The notes beneath the pieces were generated by a model, which saw nothing but the letters and a program-made list of their open reading frames with translations, had not been told where the DNA came from and made no database searches. The position numbers were made by a program, and so were the translations under genes. A stretch of 64,000 bases of DNA from assembly GCF_014203275.1 (NCBI RefSeq), contig NZ_JACHIP010000006.1:310001-374000 (forward strand). The letters run 5' to 3'. Below, in pieces: positions 53,756 to 61,835 of this stretch. Within the stretch, counting starts at the first letter, position 1; every line of letters begins with the position of its first letter. The DNA is from Granulicella aggregans. Its GTDB lineage: Bacteria > Acidobacteriota > Terriglobia > Terriglobales > Acidobacteriaceae.

Positions 53756-55594
53756 ATGAAGCGTTGGCGCATGCGAACGACGTTGATGGTGTCGCTCCTG
53801 GCCGTATCCCTGGGGCTTACCGCGACCTGCCTGCTGATCATTCGTCTCAGCGTCGGTCGCGAGATCCAGCTTGGGCTTAACGCAGACATAAGCCACTCTC
53901 TCAATACCTTCAGCAATGAAGCCGATCAGCGCAATCAGATGCTGGCCCGCGAGGCATCCCTGCTCGCCGACCTTCCCAGCCTGAAGGCCCTTTTGGCCAC
54001 GCAGGATAGGCAGACGATTCAAGACGGCAGCGGTGACTTCTGGACCACGAGTGGCAGCGATTTCTTCGCTCTCTCCGCCACCGATGGAAAGCTCTTCACC
54101 TACGCGAATCGTGGCCCCGCCTTGAAAGAGGCTCAGGTTACGCAGGGACTCGGACAATGTATGTCCGCTCCGAAGGAGACCTGCCTGGTGGCGCTCGGAG
54201 ATCGCCTCTACCAGCTCTCCATCCAGCCGCTCTACTTTGGTCCTGCGATCAACGGATCGCAGCTTGGATGGGTCGCAATCGGATATGCGGTCGATCAAGA
54301 GGTCGCCCGCCAGATCAGCGACGTCGCCACGGCAGAGGTGGTCTTCCTCATCAACGGCAAGATCTCCGCGACCACGCTTCCTCCTGATCGCCGACCCGAT
54401 CTTGAAAGCCAGACCGGCCTGCTTCATCAGGCCCAGGGAACACCGCAGTCCGTCAGACTCCGGGGAGAGTCGTACACCGGTACCGCAGTGTCGCTCCCCT
54501 CTCCTGGCAACGATTCGATCGAACTCGTAGTCCTCAAGTCCTATGACCGGGCGAGCAACTATCTGCGCCGTGTCAACCGATGGATCGTCACCCTGGGAGT
54601 CTGTGCTCTCCTCATCGGCCTCCTTCTTGCTGCTGCGATATCCCGTACCGTCACCCGACCCGTCGAAGCTCTCGTCGCGGGTACACGCGCTCTCGGCCGC
54701 GGAGACTTTCACTATCGCTTCTCCACGGATGGCGCCGTTGAGGTCCGCGAGCTTAGCCTCGCCTTCGAACGCATGCGCGGCGAGCTCCAGAGAACCCAGA
54801 ATGAGCTGCTCGAATCTGATCGCCTTGCGACGATTGGGCGCATGGCCAGCTCCATCTCCCACGACCTGCGCCATCACCTGTCGGCTATCTACGCCAACGC
54901 AGAGTTCATGAGCCTTGCCCGCTCTGGCGAAGAAGAGCGCATCGAACTTCTGCTCGAGGTGAAGGAGGCCGTGCGCGATATGACTGATCTCATCGAGTCG
55001 CTGCTCCTCTTCAGCCAGACCGGGCAGCCCCTTCAACTCCATACCGAATCGCTCTCCCAGATCATTGAACGGACCGTCCACTCAGTCCGTCAGCATCCCG
55101 AGTGCCGCGACGTTCGCATCGTGATTGCCCCTTCTCAACGCGTTGAGGTTCCGGTCGACGGCCCAAAGTTAGGACGCGCCATCTACAACCTTGTACTCAA
55201 CGCCTGCCAGGCCAGCAGAAAAGGCGCGGTCCAACCGACGGTGACGGTAGCGCTCTCCGAGAACGAAGAGATCATCCAAATCTCCGTGACCGACACCGGA
55301 ACGGGCGTACCCGCCGCCATTCGCGATACCCTCTTCCAACCCTTCGTTAGTTCGGGCAAGGTCAACGGCACCGGCCTGGGCCTCACCGTGGCGCAACACA
55401 TCGCTCAGGAACACGGCGGCGAAGTGAAAGTGGAAGACATCTCTACAGAGGAGACTACCTTCAGCATCATCCTCTACAAGAAGTCCCTGCCAACTCCCGA
55501 AGCCGCTAGCATGAACAGGAGAAACACCGCGGCACTGCTGCGCGAACGGTCCACTCATGATGAGCAGGTCGAGTCGACACAGGAGAAGCCATGA
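53756..55594 (+). CDS. Sensor histidine kinase
   Basis: The 612-residue inner-membrane kinase has helices at about 9-30 and 275-298 around a 240-residue periplasmic sensor region, then a HAMP linker, a HisKA box with His369 (SISHDLRHHLSA), and a HATPase domain with NLVLNACQAS (N box), DTGTGVP (G1) and GTGLGL (G2). The periplasmic part contains two Cys (CMSAPKETC, residues 135-143) that could form a disulfide. It follows the OmpR-type regulator and its stop overlaps the start of the barrel gene (ATGA), so the signal is probably related to that outer-membrane protein or its cargo. Confidence 0.93.
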   Translation: MKRWRMRTTLMVSLLAVSLGLTATCLLIIRLSVGREIQLGLNADISHSLNTFSNEADQRNQMLAREASLLADLPSLKALLATQDRQTIQDGSGDFWTTSGSDFFALSATDGKLFTYANRGPALKEAQVTQGLGQCMSAPKETCLVALGDRLYQLSIQPLYFGPAINGSQLGWVAIGYAVDQEVARQISDVATAEVVFLINGKISATTLPPDRRPDLESQTGLLHQAQGTPQSVRLRGESYTGTAVSLPSPGNDSIELVVLKSYDRASNYLRRVNRWIVTLGVCALLIGLLLAAAISRTVTRPVEALVAGTRALGRGDFHYRFSTDGAVEVRELSLAFERMRGELQRTQNELLESDRLATIGRMASSISHDLRHHLSAIYANAEFMSLARSGEEERIELLLEVKEAVRDMTDLIESLLLFSQTGQPLQLHTESLSQIIERTVHSVRQHPECRDVRIVIAPSQRVEVPVDGPKLGRAIYNLVLNACQASRKGAVQPTVTVALSENEEIIQISVTDTGTGVPAAIRDTLFQPFVSSGKVNGTGLGLTVAQHIAQEHGGEVKVEDISTEETTFSIILYKKSLPTPEAASMNRRNTAALLRERSTHDEQVESTQEKP

Positions 55595-57231
55595 TCCTTT
55601 CAACTCGGAGTGCTTCACCCACTCTTCCGTCACACTGGCTCTTGCGAACGAATTCAAGCCGCCTGAACTGCGCGTCATGCGTCATCACGTTATCAATCGT
55701 CTCCTTCTTTGGCGGCGTGGCGAAGTTGGCAGGACAGGCTGTTGATACGAGCGCCGCTGCAATTCAAAAGAACGACACGCAGCATATCGACGATATCGAA
55801 CGGCGCCTAACCGATATGGCGGGCGCACTGGCTCAGACACAGGCTGCTCTCCAGCAATCCCAAGCCGAACTTCTCAAGCTCCGCGCCGAAATCATCGCAC
55901 TCCGGGCGAAGGGGGGCACCGAGCCCGCTGCCCCGCCGATGGATGCTGTCACCGAAGACCCAGGCGAATCGGCCACTTTGAATAGAGCCATGCGAGCCCA
56001 GATTGATTCACTGAAGGAACAGCAGGACCTCCTCCAGGCCGAGGTCAAGGTACACGACCAAATCAAGATTGAGTCCGCGTCCAAATACAATCTCACCGTC
56101 ACCGGCATGGCGCTCTTCAACGCCTTTTCAAATGCCGGCGTAGTGGATAACGCCGAGCTTCCAGCGCTCGCTCTTCCGCGAACCCCGGGAGCCTCGCACG
56201 GAAGCACAGGCGCATCCCTGCGCCAGACCGTCTTCGGCCTCGCAGCATCAGGCCCCGTCATCGGGGGCGCGCAAAGTTTCGCCACCATCAACCTTGACTT
56301 CTTCGGCGGCACCAACACCAACGCCTACGGATACACAGGACTCGACGGCTATGTGCGCATGCGCGATTCAGAGATCGGCCTAGCATGGAAGAAGACCAGG
56401 GTCCGCGCGGGCTACACCGCGCCCCTCATATCGCCACTCTCGCCGACATCCTTCGCGACTGTTGCCCAGCCCGCACTCTCTGGCTCCGGCAACCTCTGGA
56501 CTTGGTCTCCTCAAGTTCAAATTCAACAGGACCTGGCTCTTCGCGAGAAGAACGGCCTGTCGCTGCAGGCGGGACTTCTCTATCCGGAATCCCCAGGCTA
56601 CAGCTCGATTCAGATAGTCAGCCCGGTCGACGCCTCTCGTCATCCCGCTGTTGAAGGCCGCATTGCCTACCGCGCTGACGTCACACCATCAGCATCGACT
56701 CGCTCATTCGCGATAGGCGTAAGCGGCTACTCTTCGAATCAGTTCTACAGCAGCAATACCCATATTCATTCCTGGGCAGTCGCAGGAGACTGGCAGATCC
56801 CACTCCCCGCTCGCTTCGATCTGAGTGGAGAGATCTATCGCGGCCGCGCTCTTGGCGGCCTCGGAGGCGGCGTCTACAAGGACGTTCTTTCCGGAGTGAA
56901 CCCCATCACCGGACAGTACCTAACCGTAGGAGTTGAAACAGCTGGCGGATGGACGCAACTCAAATTCAATGGCGACCGGCGCATCGAAGCGAACGCGATG
57001 TTCGGCCTCGACGATGCCTTTACCAGCAGCTACAAAGAGGTCGTCCTGCCAGCCTCATCCAGCTTCCTGACCCTGACGACTCGCAACAGCACGGTAACCG
57101 GGAACCTCATCTTCCGGCCCCTTTCATCCCTCATCTTGTCTCCTGAATACCGCAGGATTACTACCTGGCGCTACAACGGCGATGCCTACGTCGCGAATAT
57201 CTTCACACTCTCAGCGGGGTACAAGTTCTAA
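55591..57231 (+). CDS. Predicted outer-membrane barrel with N-terminal coiled coil (porin-like)
   Basis: After a long N terminus with a hydrophobic helix (about residues 32-48), residues about 60-105 form a coiled coil (DDIERRLTDMAGALAQTQAALQ...LLKLRAEIIALRAK), followed by a second short one (IDSLKEQQDLLQAEVKVHDQIKI, near 135-155). About 370 residues then follow as alternating strands rich in Gly, Tyr, Thr and Asn, ending in Phe (LSAGYKF), typical of a barrel. The layout matches porins that have a periplasmic coiled coil to bind peptidoglycan. Start ATG overlaps the kinase stop; AGGAG is upstream. Its stop overlaps the next start (TAATG). The long N-terminal lead suggests a later true start. 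Confidence 0.72.
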   Translation: MILSTRSASPTLPSHWLLRTNSSRLNCASCVITLSIVSFFGGVAKLAGQAVDTSAAAIQKNDTQHIDDIERRLTDMAGALAQTQAALQQSQAELLKLRAEIIALRAKGGTEPAAPPMDAVTEDPGESATLNRAMRAQIDSLKEQQDLLQAEVKVHDQIKIESASKYNLTVTGMALFNAFSNAGVVDNAELPALALPRTPGASHGSTGASLRQTVFGLAASGPVIGGAQSFATINLDFFGGTNTNAYGYTGLDGYVRMRDSEIGLAWKKTRVRAGYTAPLISPLSPTSFATVAQPALSGSGNLWTWSPQVQIQQDLALREKNGLSLQAGLLYPESPGYSSIQIVSPVDASRHPAVEGRIAYRADVTPSASTRSFAIGVSGYSSNQFYSSNTHIHSWAVAGDWQIPLPARFDLSGEIYRGRALGGLGGGVYKDVLSGVNPITGQYLTVGVETAGGWTQLKFNGDRRIEANAMFGLDDAFTSSYKEVVLPASSSFLTLTTRNSTVTGNLIFRPLSSLILSPEYRRITTWRYNGDAYVANIFTLSAGYKF

Positions 57232-57953
57232 TGGCCCGCTCCCTAACGATTCAGGCAACCTCTCTGGCTGTGCTCGCTCTCCTCTTTCTCTCCAGTGGAT
57301 TCGCCTCAAGCCAGACCTTCGGAGTTACCGGGCGTATCGAGATCCATCGCACAGGCTCCACCTCTCGTCCGGGACCAACTGAGGCCGTAGTCTGGCTCTC
57401 ACCTTTGAACCCCGTGCCGGCATTCACTCCGACCCCCAGTAAAACCCAGTTCGTCCTTGCTCAAAAGGACAAGCGGTTCTCCCCCCATCTACTCGTCGTT
57501 CCCGTTGGCAGCAGTGTCGACTTCCCAAATCTCGACCCCTTCTTTCACAACGTCTTCTCGCTCTTCAACGGCAAACGCTTCGACCTCGGTCTCTACGAAG
57601 GGCATACCCATCGCAGCGTTCAGTTCGATCGAGAGGGAGTCTCCTACATCTTCTGCAACATCCATCCAGACATGGGTGCCGTGGTGGTCTCGCTGGGTAC
57701 GCCGTACTACGCGGTGTCTCTGCCGGACGGCTCCTTCCAACTCCGAGGCGTTCCCAATGGACGCTACCGGCTGAGTGTCTGGGCAGAGAACGCCACCGCG
57801 GAGAGACTCGCCGCACTAAGCCGCATTGTGGAGGTCGCCCCGCAGCAACTGCAACTTGGCACACTCAATCTTGAAATAGACGGGAACACGATGGCCCATC
57901 ATCTCAATAAGTATGGCGAGGCATACAAACCGCTGCCGCGGGAATCGTATTGA
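57231..57953 (+). CDS. Plastocyanin-like cupredoxin with carboxypeptidase-regulatory-like C-terminal domain
   Basis: The 240-residue protein has a signal peptide (about residues 1-27, GFASSQ). Residues about 85-155 form a cupredoxin domain with candidate type 1 copper ligands His106 (FFHNVFS), Cys142 and His145 (FCNIHPDM) and Met148. The C-terminal part (DGSFQLRGVPNGRYRLSVW) is a regulatory-like beta domain. It would act in the periplasm as an electron carrier or copper binder. It overlaps the barrel gene by one base and is the last gene of the RR/HK/barrel/cupredoxin operon; no enzyme for it is in the window. Confidence 0.82.
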   Translation: MARSLTIQATSLAVLALLFLSSGFASSQTFGVTGRIEIHRTGSTSRPGPTEAVVWLSPLNPVPAFTPTPSKTQFVLAQKDKRFSPHLLVVPVGSSVDFPNLDPFFHNVFSLFNGKRFDLGLYEGHTHRSVQFDREGVSYIFCNIHPDMGAVVVSLGTPYYAVSLPDGSFQLRGVPNGRYRLSVWAENATAERLAALSRIVEVAPQQLQLGTLNLEIDGNTMAHHLNKYGEAYKPLPRESY

Positions 57954-58114
57954 AGCAGACGAATCGCCCTCTGAGTTTACGGGTGGCAACTCTACGCCGT
58001 ACGCACCGGAGCGGGGCACGACCATAGCTTTGACGGAAATATCTTGGCATACTCGCAGAGCGGCATCCACATTTTTAGGCCGACGCCGAACTACTGACGT
58101 GAGAGACCTGGACA

Positions 58115-59125
58115 ATGAAACTCATCGCAATTGAAGAGCATTTCCTCACCGCAGAGATCCGCGCCGCGTGGGCGGCCTCAGCGATCGGGCAGGAGGGCAC
58201 CGCCGGGTTTGACCTTGGAGAGATCGAGCAACGGCTTGATGATCTCGGGCCGGGCCGCATCGCGCTGATGGACGAAAGCGGAGTGGAGGTACAGGTCCTT
58301 TCCGTTACCACTCCAGCCCTGCATAACCTTGAACCCGAGCAGAGCGTGACTCTGGCGCAACAAACGAATGATCTGGTCGCCGCCACTATAGCGAACTATC
58401 CCACTCGGTTCCAGGGTTTCGCCACCCTGCCCACAGCCTCGCCGAAAAACGTCGCAGTGGAGCTTGAGCGAAGCGTGCTGGAACTTGGATTAGCGGGAGC
58501 GATGCTCTGTGGTCGCACGCGTGAAAAGAACCTCGACCACCCGGACTTCCTTCCCCTGTTCAGTACCGCCGCGAAGCTCGGCGTTCCCATCTTTATCCAC
58601 CCTCAAATACCCCAACGCGCTGTTCGGGAGGTCTACTACTCCGGGTTCGGAGACTCCATCGACACGGCGTTCGCAACATTCGCTCTGGGCTGGCACTACG
58701 AGGCCGGCATCCAGTTCATACGCCTAATGCTCGCCGGCGTTTTTGATAAGTATCCTGACCTACAGATCATCCTCGGCCATTGGGGCGAGGTCGTCCTCTT
58801 CTACCTGGAGCGGCTTAGCTCGCTCGCGCGGGTTGCGAAGCTGCAAAGACCCGTCGCCGATTACATGCGAAACAATCTCTACATCACACCGAGCGGGATG
58901 TGGAATCAGTCGTACCTCCAACGCACGCTCGAAATTGTGGGACCAGAGCGTATCTTGTTCTCCACCGACTATCCGTATCAATACAGGCCAGGCGGCGCGG
59001 GAGTCGCATTTCTGAACCAGACGGCTCTTTCACCGGCAGAGAAAGAGTTGTTTGCTCACCGCAACTGGGAACGCCTGACCGACGTGGTCAAGCACCGTCG
59101 CAGCGCATCTCCGTCGACTATCTGA
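58115..59125 (+). CDS. Amidohydrolase-family decarboxylase-like protein
   Basis: The 336-residue TIM-barrel protein belongs to the amidohydrolase group with ACMSD and gamma-resorcylate (2,6-dihydroxybenzoate) decarboxylase. The first metal motif is EEHF (residues 7-10) instead of the usual HxH, which is characteristic of gamma-resorcylate-type enzymes. HPQIP (near residue 168), GHWGE (near 224) and FSTDYPYQ supply the other ligands, His and Asp. It may decarboxylate an aromatic acid; the exact substrate is not assigned. The gene stands alone with ATG start. The only neighbour downstream is an MGMT relic on the other strand. Confidence 0.82.
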   Translation: MKLIAIEEHFLTAEIRAAWAASAIGQEGTAGFDLGEIEQRLDDLGPGRIALMDESGVEVQVLSVTTPALHNLEPEQSVTLAQQTNDLVAATIANYPTRFQGFATLPTASPKNVAVELERSVLELGLAGAMLCGRTREKNLDHPDFLPLFSTAAKLGVPIFIHPQIPQRAVREVYYSGFGDSIDTAFATFALGWHYEAGIQFIRLMLAGVFDKYPDLQIILGHWGEVVLFYLERLSSLARVAKLQRPVADYMRNNLYITPSGMWNQSYLQRTLEIVGPERILFSTDYPYQYRPGGAGVAFLNQTALSPAEKELFAHRNWERLTDVVKHRRSASPSTI

Positions 59126-59127
59126 AG

Positions 59128-59295
59128 AATTCTTTCGAATGGCCTTCGAGGCCCAGGGAGTTTCTTGGCCTTCAGACCGCCGGCGAATCCAGTGAGCTTC
59201 ACCGTCGCTCCCACGAGCCGGTGGCACGGCGCACAATGAAACATTCGCAGATGGCCCTTTTGGGCTAGTTTCCAGCAGAGCACTCGAGCTACGAT
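59128..59295 (-). pseudogene. Decayed fragment of an O6-methylguanine-DNA methyltransferase (MGMT/Ogt C-terminal end)
   Basis: Read on the minus strand, an open stretch contains APCHRLVGA followed by KLTGFAGGLKAKK, matching the conserved active-site PCHRV and LTGFxGGLxxKR of MGMT. The upstream 50 residues (with ARVLCWKLAQKGH) show only faint likeness, and the frame has no N-terminal half, no good start and no full domain. It lies in 230 bases between the amidohydrolase and a response regulator. I read it as a remnant; an undetected frameshift could exist outside the readable part. Confidence 0.5.
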
Positions 59296-59355
59296 CATGA
59301 GACCGAGAAATTGAGAAGTCACTGAGAGATTCGTGCGAGAGGCCAGGAGGACACT

Positions 59356-59985
59356 GTGATCAGTGAACGAGTGATTCGGGTCATGACAGTAGATGACCAT
59401 CCGCTCATGATGGCTGGAATATCGTCAGAGATCAATTCACAATCCGATATGACCGTTGTCGCGCAGGCTACAAATGGCGTCGAAGCGATCGAACTTTTCC
59501 GTGCTCAACGGCCTGATGTAACTCTGATGGATCTTCGGATGCCAAAGCTTTGCGGCCTGGACGCTATAGCCACCATCAGGTCCGAGTTCCCACGAGCTCG
59601 AATTGTCGTGCTAACCACTTGGTCGGGCGACGTCAAGGTGCTCAATGCGTTCAAGGCCGGAGCGGTTGGATACCTTCTAAAAGATACGTTGCGGACCGAA
59701 CTGATTGACACGATCCGCCGGGTCCACTCTGGAGAACGACGAATTCCACCCGAGATTGCGTTGCAGCTTGCAAGGCACGCTGCAGACGACCCCCTCACTC
59801 CGAGGGAACTGGACGTGCTGCGCGGCTTAGCGAAAGGAAGCCCCAACAAGCTCATCGCCTGCGATCTCAGCATCGCGGAACATACCGTCAAGAATCACAT
59901 CAAGAACATCCTTTCAAAGCTCGATGCAAACGATCGGACGGGAGCGGTGATCATCGGTGCGCGTCGAGGCTATATCGATCTTTAG
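59356..59985 (+). CDS. NarL/LuxR-family response regulator
   Basis: The 209-residue protein has a receiver domain with acidic pair Asp13-Asp14, phosphoacceptor Asp59 (TLMDLRMP) and Lys109 (YLLKD), and a C-terminal LuxR-type helix-turn-helix (LTPRELDVLRGLAKG ... IAEHTVKNHIKNILSKL). The start is GTG with AGGAGG five bases upstream. There is no adjacent kinase; the propeller-type sensor at 63118 could be the partner, since such sensors often pair with NarL-type regulators, but this is inference. A second receiver protein follows 186 bases downstream. Confidence 0.93.
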   Translation: MISERVIRVMTVDDHPLMMAGISSEINSQSDMTVVAQATNGVEAIELFRAQRPDVTLMDLRMPKLCGLDAIATIRSEFPRARIVVLTTWSGDVKVLNAFKAGAVGYLLKDTLRTELIDTIRRVHSGERRIPPEIALQLARHAADDPLTPRELDVLRGLAKGSPNKLIACDLSIAEHTVKNHIKNILSKLDANDRTGAVIIGARRGYIDL

Positions 59986-60171
59986 CAGGTCCAAAGACGC
60001 GGTCATCTTTAGTTCCTCACTCGGCAATGGAGCCCGAAAGAGCCAGTTGAAATAGATTCCAATGGGTCTTCCTCCCTTAAATGCGGCTCTGTAGATTGAG
60101 GTCTCGGCTAACTTCCATCCATCCGGGAAACTCCCACTCCTGTCAGGAATGTTGCCTTGAGAGGTCTACAC

Positions 60172-60732
60172 ATGCTCGTAGCGAATGTGCTATTCAAATC
60201 TCCAGAGTCACGACACAGTCTTACTGCCTCAGAAGCACACCTTTCCTGGTTTGAAGAGCGGGTCGTCGATAACCTGGAGCGAATCGATTCGCACCTCAGT
60301 TCTCGGCAATTTGAAGATCTGCGGTCGGATCGTAGATCCTTGACACGGCCAGGCACACCCGCTCGTCCGCTCATTGCAGTTGTGGATGATGAGCCGGTGA
60401 TTGCCATCACTCTTGCGGAGATTCTCGGCCGACATGGGTTGCGTGCGGTATGGTTCACTATTCCGCTCGATGCGTTAGCGTTTTTTCAGAGCTGCAAAGT
60501 CGATCTCCTTTTGACCGACGTTGCGATGCCAACCATGGACGGGATCTGTCTTGCCGCCGAAATGCTCAAGACGCACCCTGAATGCTCCGTCTTTTTCTTT
60601 TCCAGTCAGAGTCATGAGGCCGGGATACGGCGGCGCGTTCATTTGCTCAGCCCCAATGTCCACCTTGAAGCGAAGCCATTACAGGTAAATTCGCTCATTC
60701 ATGGCATTGAGCAACTGTTGACAAAAGCCTGA
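60172..60732 (+). CDS. Single-domain response regulator with an N-terminal extension
   Basis: The 186-residue protein has about 60 polar N-terminal residues, then a receiver domain: Asp72-Asp73 (VVDDEP), phosphoacceptor Asp116 (LLTDVAMP) and Lys168 (EAKPL). No output domain follows, so it would act by protein interaction (CheY/Spo0F-like) or as a phosphate relay. The N-terminal part is rich in charged residues and of unknown function. ATG at 60172 is chosen because GAGAGG is six bases upstream; an in-frame TTG at 60157 adds five residues. Confidence 0.82.
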   Translation: MLVANVLFKSPESRHSLTASEAHLSWFEERVVDNLERIDSHLSSRQFEDLRSDRRSLTRPGTPARPLIAVVDDEPVIAITLAEILGRHGLRAVWFTIPLDALAFFQSCKVDLLLTDVAMPTMDGICLAAEMLKTHPECSVFFFSSQSHEAGIRRRVHLLSPNVHLEAKPLQVNSLIHGIEQLLTKA

Positions 60733-60746
60733 CAAGAGATTGCGGT

Positions 60747-61700
60747 CTAGACCGGCGCGGAAGAACCAAGCGCTATGAGCTCGCCCAAACGAGAAAGCAA
60801 TACCTTGAGGATGGGAGACTCGTTCTCCTTCTTGTATCCGAGACAGAGGTCTATTGTCGGAACTCTCCCTTTGACGGGGCGGCTCGTGATCTCCCCAGAT
60901 AGCAATTGTTTAGCGTAGACCGGTAAAAGCGCGACCCCTCGTGTCGAGCTGATCAGAGACATCACCCCTGCGAGATTGTCCACTTCGTGGCTCGGCTTGA
61001 GGTCAACCTTGGAGCGCTTGAGATAATCATTGATCACGACACGCAGCGCGGGAGCAACTCCTCGGCCGCTGAGAGCCTTGCCCGATACACTGATAAACAC
61101 TTCGCCAACTAGCTCGCGAGGTTCAATCTCCTTCAGTCCCGCAAGACGATGGTCCCTCCGCATAAACACTTCCAACGGTTCCCTTATGAGGAGCCGGAAG
61201 TCCAAATCAGAAGAGCCTTCCTCTCTTCGCAGGAAAGCCGCATCCATCCTGCCGCCCGAAATTGCGGCGGCAAGATGTGGAGAGACCTGGCTCGAGATCA
61301 CCACATGAGCGCCAGGCATTTGATCCTGCAATAGATGCAAGGCCGCAGGAAGCCAAGTTGTCTCGTGACCGGTTAGATAGCCAAGTACAAAGTACGGCTT
61401 GGCTGGATTCGCAAGTCGACGCGCCGCCTCGATCCCTACCTCTACCTGCGAGAGCACCACACGGGCGTGATCAAGAAACACCTGCCCGGCGGAAGTCAGT
61501 TCGATCCCTCGAGATCGGCGAATGAAGAGTTGAGCGCCAATCTCTTCCTCTAAGTCGCGAATCTGCCTGCTGAGTGAAGGCTGTGCAGTGTGTAGTTTGT
61601 TTTGCGCGGCGACCTTTAGGCTGCCGGCCTCTGCAACTGCAACGAAATAGCGAAGATGTCTTAGTTCCACCTGTGCACCTATGCTCAAAAGGCATACCAC
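60747..61700 (-). CDS. LysR-family transcriptional regulator
   Basis: The 317-residue protein has the N-terminal winged helix of LysR proteins (LRHLRYFVAVAEAGSLKVAA, then QPSLSRQIRDLEEEIGAQLF) and a substrate-binding-like C-terminal domain. GTG at 61700 is the longest start; GTG at 61670 (VELRHLRYF) fits the family better and is equally possible. It is divergent from the Old Yellow Enzyme gene, with 135 bases between, and a dyad with T-N11-A spacing lies there, so it very likely controls that gene. The effector is unknown. Confidence 0.92.
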   Translation of the reverse strand: MVCLLSIGAQVELRHLRYFVAVAEAGSLKVAAQNKLHTAQPSLSRQIRDLEEEIGAQLFIRRSRGIELTSAGQVFLDHARVVLSQVEVGIEAARRLANPAKPYFVLGYLTGHETTWLPAALHLLQDQMPGAHVVISSQVSPHLAAAISGGRMDAAFLRREEGSSDLDFRLLIREPLEVFMRRDHRLAGLKEIEPRELVGEVFISVSGKALSGRGVAPALRVVINDYLKRSKVDLKPSHEVDNLAGVMSLISSTRGVALLPVYAKQLLSGEITSRPVKGRVPTIDLCLGYKKENESPILKVLLSRLGELIALGSSAPV

Positions 61701-61728
61701 AAGGCTAACAAAGTACCACAGAATCGCG

Positions 61729-61743
61729 ATGCAAGAGATGCAT
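61729..61743. promoter_or_regulatory. Candidate LysR operator in the divergent region
   Basis: ATGCA-N5-TGCAT is a perfect inverted repeat and contains T-N11-A (61730, 61742), the core of LysR-type binding sites. It is about 30 bases from the LysR start and 93 bases from the ATG of the divergent flavin enzyme gene. Binding is inferred. Confidence 0.5.
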
Positions 61744-61835
61744 TCTAGACATCAAAAGCACGACTGAATTGAGGGCCGACCTCGAAAGCCATTTGAACGA
61801 TTCTTCAATCGGCGACACAGTCTAGGAGAAGGACC

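Noticed and set aside
53627..55081. Minus-strand open frame of 484 codons
   Set aside because: Antisense to the histidine kinase, whose H, N and G boxes are clear.
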